Origin: JAAZBA01 sp964461815
GTDB taxonomy: Bacteria > Bacillota > Clostridia > Oscillospirales > QAMX01
Assembly (NCBI GenBank): GCA_964461815.1
Contig: CAYWVF010000009.1
Coordinates: 1-64,000 of the forward strand
Direction of reading: 5' to 3'
DNA length: 64,000 bases
This document shows, piece after piece, positions 34,169-42,565 of this stretch (position 1 is the stretch's first letter; every line of letters starts with the position of its first letter). The notes beneath the pieces are model-generated. The model did not search any database, was not told the DNA's origin, and saw only the letters and a program-made list of their open reading frames with translations. The position numbers were made by a program, and so were the translations under genes.

Positions 34169-34197
34169 ATTATAACCGCATCGAGGTCTTTCGTCAA
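34169..34197 (-). promoter_or_regulatory. Promoter of smpB
   Basis: Minus strand TTGACG (34197-34192), 17-bp spacer, TATAAT (34174-34169). The leader is only about 20 nt. Confidence 0.75.
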
Positions 34198-34214
34198 GTA
34201 TTTTCACTCGACAT

Positions 34215-34694
34215 TTAATATAGCTTATCTGCAATATTTATGACTGTTAAGCCCTTGCCCACGGCGTATTTCGCAGTGTATGCCGTACCGCCGGTGTCCT
34301 TTGTCATATAGCAGATACAGTACTGAGAATTGTCTACCATGAATCTGTTGCGTACATGCATACAGCCTCTCCTGTATTCCTCCGACAGATAGGTATATCT
34401 GTCGCAGCTCTCCTTTATGCTGTTGTACCGTCTGATCTCATCATAGCTCCATTTCTTTTCCTGACCCTTGCACGGCAGCGCAAGCACCAGCTCTACCTCA
34501 GGCCGCTTCTCCCTGATGCTCAGCACAAGCTCCTCCGCCAGCATATCAAAGCCGAGTGCTCCGCCGGCGTAAAAAACATGTACTCCCCTGTCTATAAGCG
34601 CATTGATCTCGTCTCGCAGTATCTCCTTAATCCTTTCATACTGACCCTGCGGTATGTCCCTGTGTCCTGTAAAACAGCAAGAATTTCCATCCAT
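34215..34694 (-). CDS. SLOG-family protein (DUF1273/YpsA-like)
   Basis: 159 residues. CCFTGHRDIP near the N-terminus and YAGGALGFDMLAEELVL form the Rossmann-like SLOG fold found in YpsA and DprA-related proteins, which are thought to bind nucleotide-derived ligands. The C-terminal part has CICYMTKDTGGTAYTAKYAVGKG, also typical. The role is unknown; YpsA has been linked to cell division in Bacillus. ATG at 34694 is preferred over GTG at 34697 because AAGGAG is 9 nt from the ATG. Confidence 0.85.
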   Translation of the reverse strand: MDGNSCCFTGHRDIPQGQYERIKEILRDEINALIDRGVHVFYAGGALGFDMLAEELVLSIREKRPEVELVLALPCKGQEKKWSYDEIRRYNSIKESCDRYTYLSEEYRRGCMHVRNRFMVDNSQYCICYMTKDTGGTAYTAKYAVGKGLTVINIADKLY

Positions 34695-34725
34695 CACAGC
34701 TTACTCCTTCTATATTGATACTATG

Positions 34726-34754
34726 ATTATAGCAACAAGTACATACAAAGTCAA
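34726..34754 (-). promoter_or_regulatory. Promoter of the SLOG-family gene
   Basis: Minus strand TTGACT (34754-34749), 17-bp spacer, TATAAT (34731-34726). Confidence 0.75.
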
Positions 34755-34804
34755 CTACATAAAATCATACCGCAAGCGATATGATCATATAGCAAGTATA
34801 TAAT

Positions 34805-34837
34805 AAAAGAGGCAGCCTATATCAGACTGCCTCGCTT
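34805..34837 (-). terminator. Terminator at the end of the dnaA-to-dehydrogenase run
   Basis: Stem GAGGCAG/CTGCCTC with an 11-nt loop; on the minus strand followed by TTTTATTA. It is the first clear terminator downstream of dnaA on that strand, 14 kb away. Confidence 0.8.
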
Positions 34838-34839
34838 TT

Positions 34840-35853
34840 TTAGAACTCGACCATGACCTTCATCGCTTTATCCTTCTGCTCGTCGATGATCTTATATGCT
34901 TCTATATAATTGTCGAACTTGACGTGATGAGTAACAAGTGTATCGAACTCGATCAGCTCCTCACCTGCGAGTCTGATAGCCTCAACATAGTCCTCTACAC
35001 GGTACATCGCAGAGCCTGTGAGTCTCAGCTCATGATCCTGAACGAAGCCCATGTTTACCGGAGCAGGCTCACCTACTACGCCTACTACGATAATATCGCT
35101 GCCCTTACGTGCGATCTCTATAAGCTCGGCTATCGTGTACTTGCTGCCGATGCACTCGAACATAACGTCTGCACCGTCAGGGCCGAACTCCTCGAATATA
35201 GCCTCACGGAGGTTCTTTTCCTTCGGATTTACCGTCTTGATGCCGCACTTCTTTGCAGCATTGAGTCTGTACTCGCTCAGCTCGCTGAGAAGCACGTTAG
35301 CGCCCATAGCCTTAGCAGTCTGAGCTACGAGGTTTCCGATCGGGCCGCCGCCTACTACTACCGCACATTTGCCCTTGATGTCACCGAAGCGTCTTACAGC
35401 ATGTACCGCAACAGCCAACGGCTCTATCATTGCGCCGTGCTCATAGCTCATGCCATCCGGGAGCTTCAATGCCTTTGCAGCCTCTGTTACAAAGTAGTCG
35501 CTGAACATACCCGTAGTCTGGAAGCCCATTACCTTGAGCTCCTCGCAGTCGTTGTACATGCCGTGCGTACACGGATAGCACTTGCCGCATACGACCTGAG
35601 GCTGGATCGTTACAAGATCGCCTACCTTGAAGCCCTCTACCTTGTCTCCGAGCTTATCTATTACCGCAGCTACCTCATGTCCCTGTACTACCGGGTATGA
35701 GGTGTACGGATGCTTGCCGTGGTATACGTGGATGTCCGAGCCGCAGATACCTATCATCACCATTTTTACTCTTATCTGACCCTCGCCCGGCTCGGGTATC
35801 GGAACTTCTCTGTATTCAATTACGCCCGGTTGCGTCATTACAGCCTGCTTCAT
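34840..35853 (-). CDS. Zinc-dependent medium-chain dehydrogenase (polyol/threonine dehydrogenase type)
   Basis: 337 residues. GICGSDIHVYHG (catalytic zinc Cys), GHEVAAVI (zinc His), the structural-zinc loop VVCGKCYPCTHGMYNDC with four cysteines, and the Rossmann segment AVVVGGGPIGNLVAQTAKAMG with the GxGxxG-like loop. Family members oxidise sugar alcohols, uronate-derived alcohols or threonine with NAD. It is 12 nt downstream of the epimerase gene, suggesting a shared sugar pathway. AAGGAG is 8 nt before the ATG. Confidence 0.92.
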   Translation of the reverse strand: MKQAVMTQPGVIEYREVPIPEPGEGQIRVKMVMIGICGSDIHVYHGKHPYTSYPVVQGHEVAAVIDKLGDKVEGFKVGDLVTIQPQVVCGKCYPCTHGMYNDCEELKVMGFQTTGMFSDYFVTEAAKALKLPDGMSYEHGAMIEPLAVAVHAVRRFGDIKGKCAVVVGGGPIGNLVAQTAKAMGANVLLSELSEYRLNAAKKCGIKTVNPKEKNLREAIFEEFGPDGADVMFECIGSKYTIAELIEIARKGSDIIVVGVVGEPAPVNMGFVQDHELRLTGSAMYRVEDYVEAIRLAGEELIEFDTLVTHHVKFDNYIEAYKIIDEQKDKAMKVMVEF

Positions 35854-35865
35854 AACAATATCTCC

Positions 35866-36729
35866 TTATTTTTCAAAAATATTTTTTATAAACTCGACCG
35901 ACTCAGCCGCAGCCTCATCGAGGTCACGTCCATGTGTCAGATCACGCCATACCTTTATATCGGAGCCTACCTGACCGCCCATCATCACGAACGGCTCCAT
36001 GACTACAGCTCCGTTGTAGCCTATCGAATGAAGTGCATCGGCGATACCTGCCCACGGTACACGACCGTAAGCGCCCGGCAGTCTGCGGTTCACCTCACCT
36101 ATGTGCAGATGCCCTAGTCTTTTTCCTACAGACAGTATCGCACCCTCGATGCTGTCCTCCTCCATATTCATATGGTATGTGTCCAGCATCACCTTTACGT
36201 TCGGCTTTCCTACCTCATCCACGTAGCTTATGCACTCACTCGCCTCGTTGAGCAGATACCCCTCGTGACGGTTGAGCACCTCCATGCCCAGCTCGATGCC
36301 GTATTCACCTGCCATATCAGCCATTATACGCATTCCCCTGATGCTGCGCTCCAGGTCTCCTGCCTTGTCTATAGGCTTTGAGTAATCGACAGGCCAGTAG
36401 GAATACAGACCTCCGCCTACTATACTCACTCCAAGCTCGTGAAGCACGGGGAATGTTCTTTTCCAGAAATCGAGTGTATTCGCAACTATCGCCGGATCGG
36501 AGGACGCTATGTTCTCCGTAGGCTTAGGCCCGTAGCCGCCTGTGATGATGATCCCATGCTCATCCCTTGCATTCTTAAGCTCATCTATCTCCCTGCGGCT
36601 CATGTATGGTACGGATGCACAGGATATCTCCAGGATATCAAAGCCAAGCTTTTTTACTCTCTCAACATAGGGAGCATAATCTCCTCCCCATTCCTTTGCC
36701 CAGTATGCGTAGTAAATACCGTACTTCAC
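35866..36729 (-). CDS. D-allulose/D-tagatose 3-epimerase-like protein
   Basis: 287 residues, TIM barrel. The N-terminus KYGIYYAYWAKEWGGDYAPY and the segments GLYSYWPVDYSKPIDKAGD, LGMEVLNRHEGYLLN, VKVMLDTYHMNMEEDSI, GHLHIGEVNRRLPG and VVMEPFVMMGG match clostridial D-psicose (allulose) 3-epimerases closely, including the Glu-Asp-His-Glu metal ligands and the catalytic Glu pair. It interconverts ketoses at C3. The start is GTG at 36729, 8 nt after GGAGG. It is 16 nt after mscL with no terminator, so likely co-transcribed with the replication operon and with the dehydrogenase. Confidence 0.92.
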   Translation of the reverse strand: MKYGIYYAYWAKEWGGDYAPYVERVKKLGFDILEISCASVPYMSRREIDELKNARDEHGIIITGGYGPKPTENIASSDPAIVANTLDFWKRTFPVLHELGVSIVGGGLYSYWPVDYSKPIDKAGDLERSIRGMRIMADMAGEYGIELGMEVLNRHEGYLLNEASECISYVDEVGKPNVKVMLDTYHMNMEEDSIEGAILSVGKRLGHLHIGEVNRRLPGAYGRVPWAGIADALHSIGYNGAVVMEPFVMMGGQVGSDIKVWRDLTHGRDLDEAAAESVEFIKNIFEK

Positions 36730-36745
36730 TCACATTACCTCCGCT

Positions 36746-37210
36746 CTACTTCTTCTCGTTCTGCTCCTTAAGCAGGTCACGTATCTCCGTAAGTAAAACC
36801 TCTTCCTTTGACGGCTCCGGAGGTGCCTTTGGAGCTTCCTCCTTCTTACGTCTGAACTTGTTGATGAGCTTGACCATCACGAATATCACGAAAGCGATGA
36901 TGATGAAGTCAACAATAGTCTGAATGAATACTCCGTACGCTATCGCTACAGGCTCTCCGCCGTTCACGGGCGTGATCGGAGCTGTTGTCAGAGTCGAGAA
37001 ATTGATACCGCCGAGTATAAGACCGACAAGAGGCATTATAATGTCGTTTACGAGCGATGAAACTATTTTAGAGAACGCTCCGCCGACGATAACACCGACT
37101 GCCATATCCACTACGTTGCCGCGTGATATGAATTCCTTGAACTCCTTCATAAACTTAGCTGCCACCTTTAATTCCCCCTCAAGTTTTTTGTTTTTTATCA
37201 CCTTTTTCAT
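36746..37210 (-). CDS. mscL: Large-conductance mechanosensitive channel MscL
   Basis: 154 residues from the ATG at 37210. EFISRGNVVDMAVGVIVGGAF (TM1, pore) and FIQTIVDFIIIAFVIFVMVKLINK (TM2) are the MscL signature, ending in the cytoplasmic helix. The start lies 4 nt after the parB stop with GGAGC within the parB end, so tight coupling is likely; it adds a basic 20-residue N-terminal extension. An internal ATG at 37150 (MKEFKEFISRG) would give the canonical N-terminus. It acts as an emergency osmotic valve in the membrane. Confidence 0.95.
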   Translation of the reverse strand: MKKVIKNKKLEGELKVAAKFMKEFKEFISRGNVVDMAVGVIVGGAFSKIVSSLVNDIIMPLVGLILGGINFSTLTTAPITPVNGGEPVAIAYGVFIQTIVDFIIIAFVIFVMVKLINKFRRKKEEAPKAPPEPSKEEVLLTEIRDLLKEQNEKK

Positions 37211-37214
37211 AAAA

Positions 37215-38063
37215 TTACGCTCCAAACAATTTTAAAAGCTCGTTGAGGTCACTGTCGCCGTAGTATTCTATCGTCAGAGTACCCTTGCGGCGTCCGTTCT
37301 TTATCACGACACGTCTGCCTATGTGCTCCGATACCGTCTTTGCCGTCTCGTCGTAGTAGTCTACGCTGACCTTTTCCTGCTCCTTGACCTTTTTAGGCTC
37401 TTCATTTTTAATATTTTTTACTATTTTTTCTATCTCACGTACAGATATGCCCTCGCTTACGCATTTATCCGCAAGCTCGTCTATCTTATCATTATCCGAC
37501 AACGACAGCAGCACCTTTGCATGACCCTCGGACAGATCACCGTCCGCTACAAGGTCACGTGTATGCTCGGGAAGTGTCAGGAGTCGAAGTGAGTTTGCAA
37601 CTGACGGACGTGATTTTCCGACAAGCCTTGCAGTCTCCTCCTGTGTCATGCCGGAAGTAGTCATAAGGTGACTGTAGCCCAGTGCCTCCTCCATCGGATT
37701 CAGATCCTCACGCTGCAAATTCTCGACCAGCGCAAGCACTCCGCTCTTTACATCGTCGGCATCGAGCACCACAGCATCCACTACCGTGAGCTTTGCAAGC
37801 CTCGATGCACGCCAGCGGCGTTCACCGGAGATTATCTCATACCGTCCGTCAGCCTTTTCACGCACTATGATAGGCTGAAGCAGACCGTGCTCACTGATCG
37901 ACTCTGCCAGTGATTCGAGTGCCTCCTCTTTAAATTCCTTTCTCGGCTGATTCGGGTTAGGCTCTATCTCGCTCAAACGCAGCTTTCTCACCTTGTTCTG
38001 TTCGAGCATTGCAACTTCCTCGCCAAACAATGCCGAAAGACCCTTTCCCAGGCCTTTAGCCAT
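37215..38063 (-). CDS. parB: Chromosome partitioning protein ParB (Spo0J)
   Basis: 282 residues. N-terminal CTPase/ParA-interaction domain with IEPNPNQPRKEF and ISGERRWRASRLA (the C-motif with GERR), a helix-turn-helix (MTQEETARLVGKSRPSVANSLRLL) and a Lys-rich linker to the dimerisation domain. It loads at parS sites and recruits condensin. No parS sequence (TGTTTCACGTGAAACA-like) was noticed in this window. AAGGGGAG precedes the ATG. Confidence 0.97.
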   Translation of the reverse strand: MAKGLGKGLSALFGEEVAMLEQNKVRKLRLSEIEPNPNQPRKEFKEEALESLAESISEHGLLQPIIVREKADGRYEIISGERRWRASRLAKLTVVDAVVLDADDVKSGVLALVENLQREDLNPMEEALGYSHLMTTSGMTQEETARLVGKSRPSVANSLRLLTLPEHTRDLVADGDLSEGHAKVLLSLSDNDKIDELADKCVSEGISVREIEKIVKNIKNEEPKKVKEQEKVSVDYYDETAKTVSEHIGRRVVIKNGRRKGTLTIEYYGDSDLNELLKLFGA

Positions 38064-38090
38064 GTCTTATCTCCCCTTTTAGATAGGATT

Positions 38091-38849
38091 TTATGTATTT
38101 CTCATAATAATATATTCCGCTGCCTTTTTATAGCACTTACTGCCCTTTGAGGCTGCATCATAGTGCGTTACAGGCATACCGTGACTCGGAGCCTCGCTCA
38201 GTCTCACGTTTCTCGGCACTACCATCGGCATCACGTTCTTTCCGAAGTGACGCTTTACCTCGGTACATACCTGTGCGGATAAATTTGTCCTGCTGTCAAA
38301 CATCGTCAGCAGTATACCCTCAAGCTCTATATCTGGATTTATCGTATCCTTTACCGTCCTCACCGTATTCATGAGCTGACTCAGACCCTCAAGTGCATAA
38401 TACTCACATTGCAGCGGTATAAGTACACTGTCACATGCCACGAGTGCATTCAGTGTCAGAAGCCCAAGCGACGGAGGGCAGTCTATGATGATGAAATCGT
38501 ATTCGAATATCACGCTTGAAAGCGCTTTTTTCAGAAGCTTCTCACGCTCAGGATAGTCTACTATCCCTATCTCCGCACCTGCAAGCTGTATCGATGAGGG
38601 AAGCACGTCGCAGTAATCTGTCTTTATCACCGCATCCTTTATCGGGCAGCCGTCCACAAGCACGTCGTACATGCTCTTATCCACATTATCCTGCTCGATT
38701 CCCAGTCCCGACGTAGCGTTTGACTGAGGATCGCAGTCTATCAGCATCGTGCGCTTACCGCTAAGTGCCAGCGCAGCGGCGAGATTCACGCTCGTCGTCG
38801 TCTTTCCCACGCCGCCCTTCTGGTTGGCGACAGCGATGATCTTACCCAA
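38091..38849 (-). CDS. parA: Chromosome partitioning ATPase ParA (Soj)
   Basis: 252 residues. Deviant Walker A KGGVGKTTTSVNLAAAL, Walker A' LIDCDPQSNAT, Walker B FIIIDCPPSLGLLTLNAL: the Soj/MinD-type ATPase. It lacks an N-terminal DNA-binding extension, as in chromosomal Soj, and controls DnaA and ParB. The start is TTG at 38849, 8 nt after GGAG; it lies 2 nt after the nagZ-like stop, so translation is coupled. Confidence 0.96.
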   Translation of the reverse strand: MGKIIAVANQKGGVGKTTTSVNLAAALALSGKRTMLIDCDPQSNATSGLGIEQDNVDKSMYDVLVDGCPIKDAVIKTDYCDVLPSSIQLAGAEIGIVDYPEREKLLKKALSSVIFEYDFIIIDCPPSLGLLTLNALVACDSVLIPLQCEYYALEGLSQLMNTVRTVKDTINPDIELEGILLTMFDSRTNLSAQVCTEVKRHFGKNVMPMVVPRNVRLSEAPSHGMPVTHYDAASKGSKCYKKAAEYIIMRNT

Positions 38850-38851
38850 TG

Positions 38852-40093
38852 TTATTTCTCCAATCCAAAATAGTCAAGCTTCAAGCTTATTATCCTCAAA
38901 ACCGCCGTATCTATCGTATCGATCGACAGCGTACCGTCCCTTGCTGCACTGAGCACCAGATCATACGCTTCATTTTGCAGCTCGTAATCCTCCGAAGCGC
39001 ATACGAGATCGGCACCTGCCATTATCGCCATCAAAGATGCCTTTGCTACCCCGTAGGTATCGCTCACTGCCTTCATGTCCATGCTGTCGGTGATGATAAG
39101 ACCGTCATACTCGAGCTCATCTCTGATATAGCTCATCACCTCACCAGACAGTGACGCAGGCAGTCCGTCCTCCGACAACGCCGGAGCTACGATATGCGCT
39201 ACCATCATCAGCTTACAGCCTGCTTCTATCGCAGCCTTGAACGGTACAAGCTCGACCTCCTCGAGCCTTTCCATATCATGCTCAAGTACAGGCAGCTCAT
39301 AGTGACTGTCCTCTGTGGTATCGCCGTGACCGGGGAAGTGCTTGACACATGCAAGCAGCCCCCCATCGGTCAAGCCGTCCATAAAGGCACATCCGATATT
39401 AGTCACAGTCATCGGGTCATTTCCAAATGCGCGGTCGCCGATGACCGTATTATTTATATTTGTGAATACATCAAGCACAGGAGCGGTATCGCAGGTTATC
39501 CCAAGCTCACGCATGTCCTCAGCTGCACCAAAAGCAAGCTCGTACACATCCTCGCTTTTCATCATCCCCATCTCCCTTGCAGTCGGCAGATACGTGATGC
39601 CGTCCTTTATACGGCGCACACGTCCTCCCTCCTGGTCTATGAAGATGAACGGAGAAAGACCTGTATTGTCCGATATAACACGAGCGGTGTCGAGGTTCAG
39701 CTGCTTTATTTTCTCTATATCCTTTGTAGACTTACCGAAAAGGAAGGTATTTCCGAAATACCGCTCTGTCAGCTGCGCTGCGTCAGCCTCGCTAAGCTCC
39801 TCACCTGCAAGAGGTATCGTAAAAAGCTGACCTATTTTCTGCTCCAGTGTCATAGATTCAAGCAGCCTAAGTGCGGTGTCTTCATCCTCCACATCATTCT
39901 CATGCTTAGTCTCGTCCTGCTCTGCCTTGTCTGTCGTCTCCTGCTTCGTGTCCGCAGTCTCATCATTTTTCTTTATCGACGGCAGAACAGACTCACCTGC
40001 CGGTGTATCCTGCCTTGTCTCATGCTCCTGCACCTGAGCTGTACAGCCTGTCAGCAGCATGAATATCAGCATAAAGCAAATCAATCTTCTCAT
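38852..40093 (-). CDS. nagZ: GH3 beta-N-acetylhexosaminidase, NagZ-like lipoprotein
   Basis: 413 residues. Signal peptide with lipobox LLTGC, then a Ser/Thr/Glu-rich linker rich in acidic repeats (about 20-65), then the GH3 barrel: FIFIDQEGGRVRR, KHFPGHGDTTEDSHYELP (the NagZ catalytic His-Asp loop) and LIITDSMDMKAV with the Asp nucleophile. It should trim GlcNAc from muropeptides outside the membrane. It sits between gyrA (5-nt gap) and parA (2-nt gap), an unexpected place, with no clear ribosome binding site of its own, so translation coupled to gyrA is likely. Confidence 0.9.
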   Translation of the reverse strand: MRRLICFMLIFMLLTGCTAQVQEHETRQDTPAGESVLPSIKKNDETADTKQETTDKAEQDETKHENDVEDEDTALRLLESMTLEQKIGQLFTIPLAGEELSEADAAQLTERYFGNTFLFGKSTKDIEKIKQLNLDTARVISDNTGLSPFIFIDQEGGRVRRIKDGITYLPTAREMGMMKSEDVYELAFGAAEDMRELGITCDTAPVLDVFTNINNTVIGDRAFGNDPMTVTNIGCAFMDGLTDGGLLACVKHFPGHGDTTEDSHYELPVLEHDMERLEEVELVPFKAAIEAGCKLMMVAHIVAPALSEDGLPASLSGEVMSYIRDELEYDGLIITDSMDMKAVSDTYGVAKASLMAIMAGADLVCASEDYELQNEAYDLVLSAARDGTLSIDTIDTAVLRIISLKLDYFGLEK

Positions 40094-40098
40094 AGAAA

Positions 40099-42546
40099 TT
40101 ACTGTGCGTTATCCTCTTTTTCCTCCGCAGAAACTGTCTCTATATCAATGACTCTCGTCTCCTCGTTTGCACGCATGAGAATAACACCCTGACTCGATCT
40201 TCCGCACAGACGGATATCGGCTGCCGGTACACGTATCATGATGCCGCCGTCTGTTATCAGCATAACATCCTCGTCCTCACTTATGACACGAATGCCTGTA
40301 AGCAGTCCTGTTTTATCCGTGATATCGTGGCAGGCTACACCGTGACCGCCTCTGTGCTTCGGATTATACTCGTTCACGCTCGTTCTCTTACCGAAGCCGC
40401 GCTCTGTGACTGTCAATATCTGATCTCCGCTGTTTACCGCAACAGCACCTACGACGTAATCATCATCTCTGAGTGCGATGCCCCTTACACCTGCCGCAGT
40501 ACGTCCCATTACACGTACCTCATCCTCGTTGAATCTGATAGCGTAGCCCGTATGCGTAGCTATCATTACGTCACTGCCGCCGCTTGTCAGCAATACGCTT
40601 ATCAAAGCATCATCCTCACGCAGAACAAGTGCCTTAAGTCCTGCTTTTCTGATATTTTCGAACTCACTCAGCTCGATGCGCTTGATAACGCCGGCTCTTG
40701 TTACGAATACAAGATTATGATACGAATCGAAGTCAGTGATCGGGAGCATAGCCGTGACCTTTTCATCCGCTTCAAGCTGCAGCAGATTTACAAGGTTAGT
40801 ACCCTTAGAGGTACGTCCGGCATGGGGAACCTGATAGCCTTTAAGCCTGTATACTCGGCCCTTATCCGTGAAGAAGAGTATATGGTTATGGGTCATAGCC
40901 ACGAACATCGTAGTCACAATATCCTCCTCACGCGTTGTCATGGCGGTTATGCCCTTACCTCCGCGCTTTTGTGTTTTATATGCGTCCGTCGGCAGACGCT
41001 TGATATAGCCGTGTCTTGTGAGAGTGTACACGCTCTCCTCATTCTCGATAAGATCCTCAATATCAAGCTCGTCATCAACAAGCTCTATCTGTGTACGGCG
41101 CTCATCCGCATAAGCATTGCGTACCTCACGAAGCTCCTTCTTTACTATGCCGTAGATCAGCTCATCGGAGGCGACTATTCTTTCAAACTCAGCTATCTTC
41201 GCATACAGATCGTCCAGCTCATTGTTTATCTTGTCACGCTCCAAGCCTGTCAAACGGCCGAGACGCATGTCAACTATAGCCTGAGTCTGCTCATCCGACA
41301 GACTAAAGCGCTCAGCGAGACGTTCCTTAGCAAGAGCCTCGTTTTTCGATGAGCGAAGTATGTTCACTACCTCATCGATATTGTCAACTGCGATCTTAAG
41401 ACCCTCTAAAATGTGCGCTCTCTTCTTCGCACGCTTGAGATCGAACATCGTGCGGCGCTTTACAACATCATGCTGGAACGAAACGTAATTGTCGAGCATC
41501 TCACGCAGTGAAAGCACCTTAGGAGCACCGTCAACGAGTGCAAGCATGATAGCCGAGAAATTTTCCTCGAGAGGTGTGTATGAATAAAGCTGATTGAGTA
41601 TGACCTGAGGGTTCGCCTCACGCTTCAGCTCTATGACTATTTTAAGACCCTTTCTGTCCGAATGGTCGGAAAGGTATGAGATACCGTCTATCCTCTTGTC
41701 CTTTACGAGATCGGCAATGCTCTCGACAAGACGCAGCTTATTTACTCCGTATGGTATTTCGGTTATGATTATCTGATATTTACCCGGTGAATGCTCCTCG
41801 ATCTCGCACTTTGAGCGTACCTTTATCTTGCCTCGGCCTGTAGCATATGCCGCACGGATGCCGGCACGACCGACTATAGTACCGCCTGTCGGGAAATCCG
41901 GGCCCTTGATGAACTCCATCAGCTCATCGAGCGTAGCCTCTGGATTATCTATAACGTAGCACGCAGCGTCTATGACCTCACCGAGGTTGTGAGGCGGAAT
42001 GTTCGTAGCCATACCTACGGCAATACCCGTAGAGCCGTTCAGAAGCAGGTTCGGCATTCTCGACGGCAGCACCTCAGGCTCCTTGTAGCGTCCGTCGTAG
42101 TTCGGTACGAAGTTTACAGTGTCCTTTTCGATATCCTCCATAAGCTCGGTCGAGATCTTCGACATACGAGCCTCGGTATAACGCATAGCGGCAGGCGGAT
42201 CACCGTCAAGTGAGCCGAAGTTACCGTGACCGTCTACGAGAGGGTAGCGCATGGAGAAGTCCTGAGCAAGTCTTACGAGCGCATCATAGACGGAAGCATC
42301 GCCGTGAGGATGAAAATATTTAAGCACGTCACCGACAGTAGCGGCTGACTTCGAATGCTGCTTGTCCGGGGTAAGGCCGGAGGAATACATACTGTAGAGT
42401 ATGCGGCGGTGAACAGGCTTCAAGCCGTCACGCACGTCCGGCAGTGCTCTTGCCACGATTACCGACATCGAATAATCGATAAAAGAGGTCTTCATCTCCT
42501 TTTCTATATCAACGTCGATTACATTTTTTGTGAAATTATCCATCAT
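40099..42546 (-). CDS. gyrA: DNA gyrase subunit A
   Basis: About 815 residues. Near residue 35 DGLKPVHRRILY, quinolone region HPHGDASVYDALVRLAQDF, then the catalytic Tyr in AAMRYTEARMS, the gyrase-specific GyrA box QKRGGKG (about 540), and beta-propeller C-terminal repeats. The acidic tail is typical. In-frame ATG codons at 42546 and 42543 are both compatible with AAAGGA just upstream. It lies 19 nt after gyrB in the same operon. Confidence 0.98.
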   Translation of the reverse strand: MMDNFTKNVIDVDIEKEMKTSFIDYSMSVIVARALPDVRDGLKPVHRRILYSMYSSGLTPDKQHSKSAATVGDVLKYFHPHGDASVYDALVRLAQDFSMRYPLVDGHGNFGSLDGDPPAAMRYTEARMSKISTELMEDIEKDTVNFVPNYDGRYKEPEVLPSRMPNLLLNGSTGIAVGMATNIPPHNLGEVIDAACYVIDNPEATLDELMEFIKGPDFPTGGTIVGRAGIRAAYATGRGKIKVRSKCEIEEHSPGKYQIIITEIPYGVNKLRLVESIADLVKDKRIDGISYLSDHSDRKGLKIVIELKREANPQVILNQLYSYTPLEENFSAIMLALVDGAPKVLSLREMLDNYVSFQHDVVKRRTMFDLKRAKKRAHILEGLKIAVDNIDEVVNILRSSKNEALAKERLAERFSLSDEQTQAIVDMRLGRLTGLERDKINNELDDLYAKIAEFERIVASDELIYGIVKKELREVRNAYADERRTQIELVDDELDIEDLIENEESVYTLTRHGYIKRLPTDAYKTQKRGGKGITAMTTREEDIVTTMFVAMTHNHILFFTDKGRVYRLKGYQVPHAGRTSKGTNLVNLLQLEADEKVTAMLPITDFDSYHNLVFVTRAGVIKRIELSEFENIRKAGLKALVLREDDALISVLLTSGGSDVMIATHTGYAIRFNEDEVRVMGRTAAGVRGIALRDDDYVVGAVAVNSGDQILTVTERGFGKRTSVNEYNPKHRGGHGVACHDITDKTGLLTGIRVISEDEDVMLITDGGIMIRVPAADIRLCGRSSQGVILMRANEETRVIDIETVSAEEKEDNAQ

Positions 42547-42565
42547 CAAAATCCTTTTCTATCAA

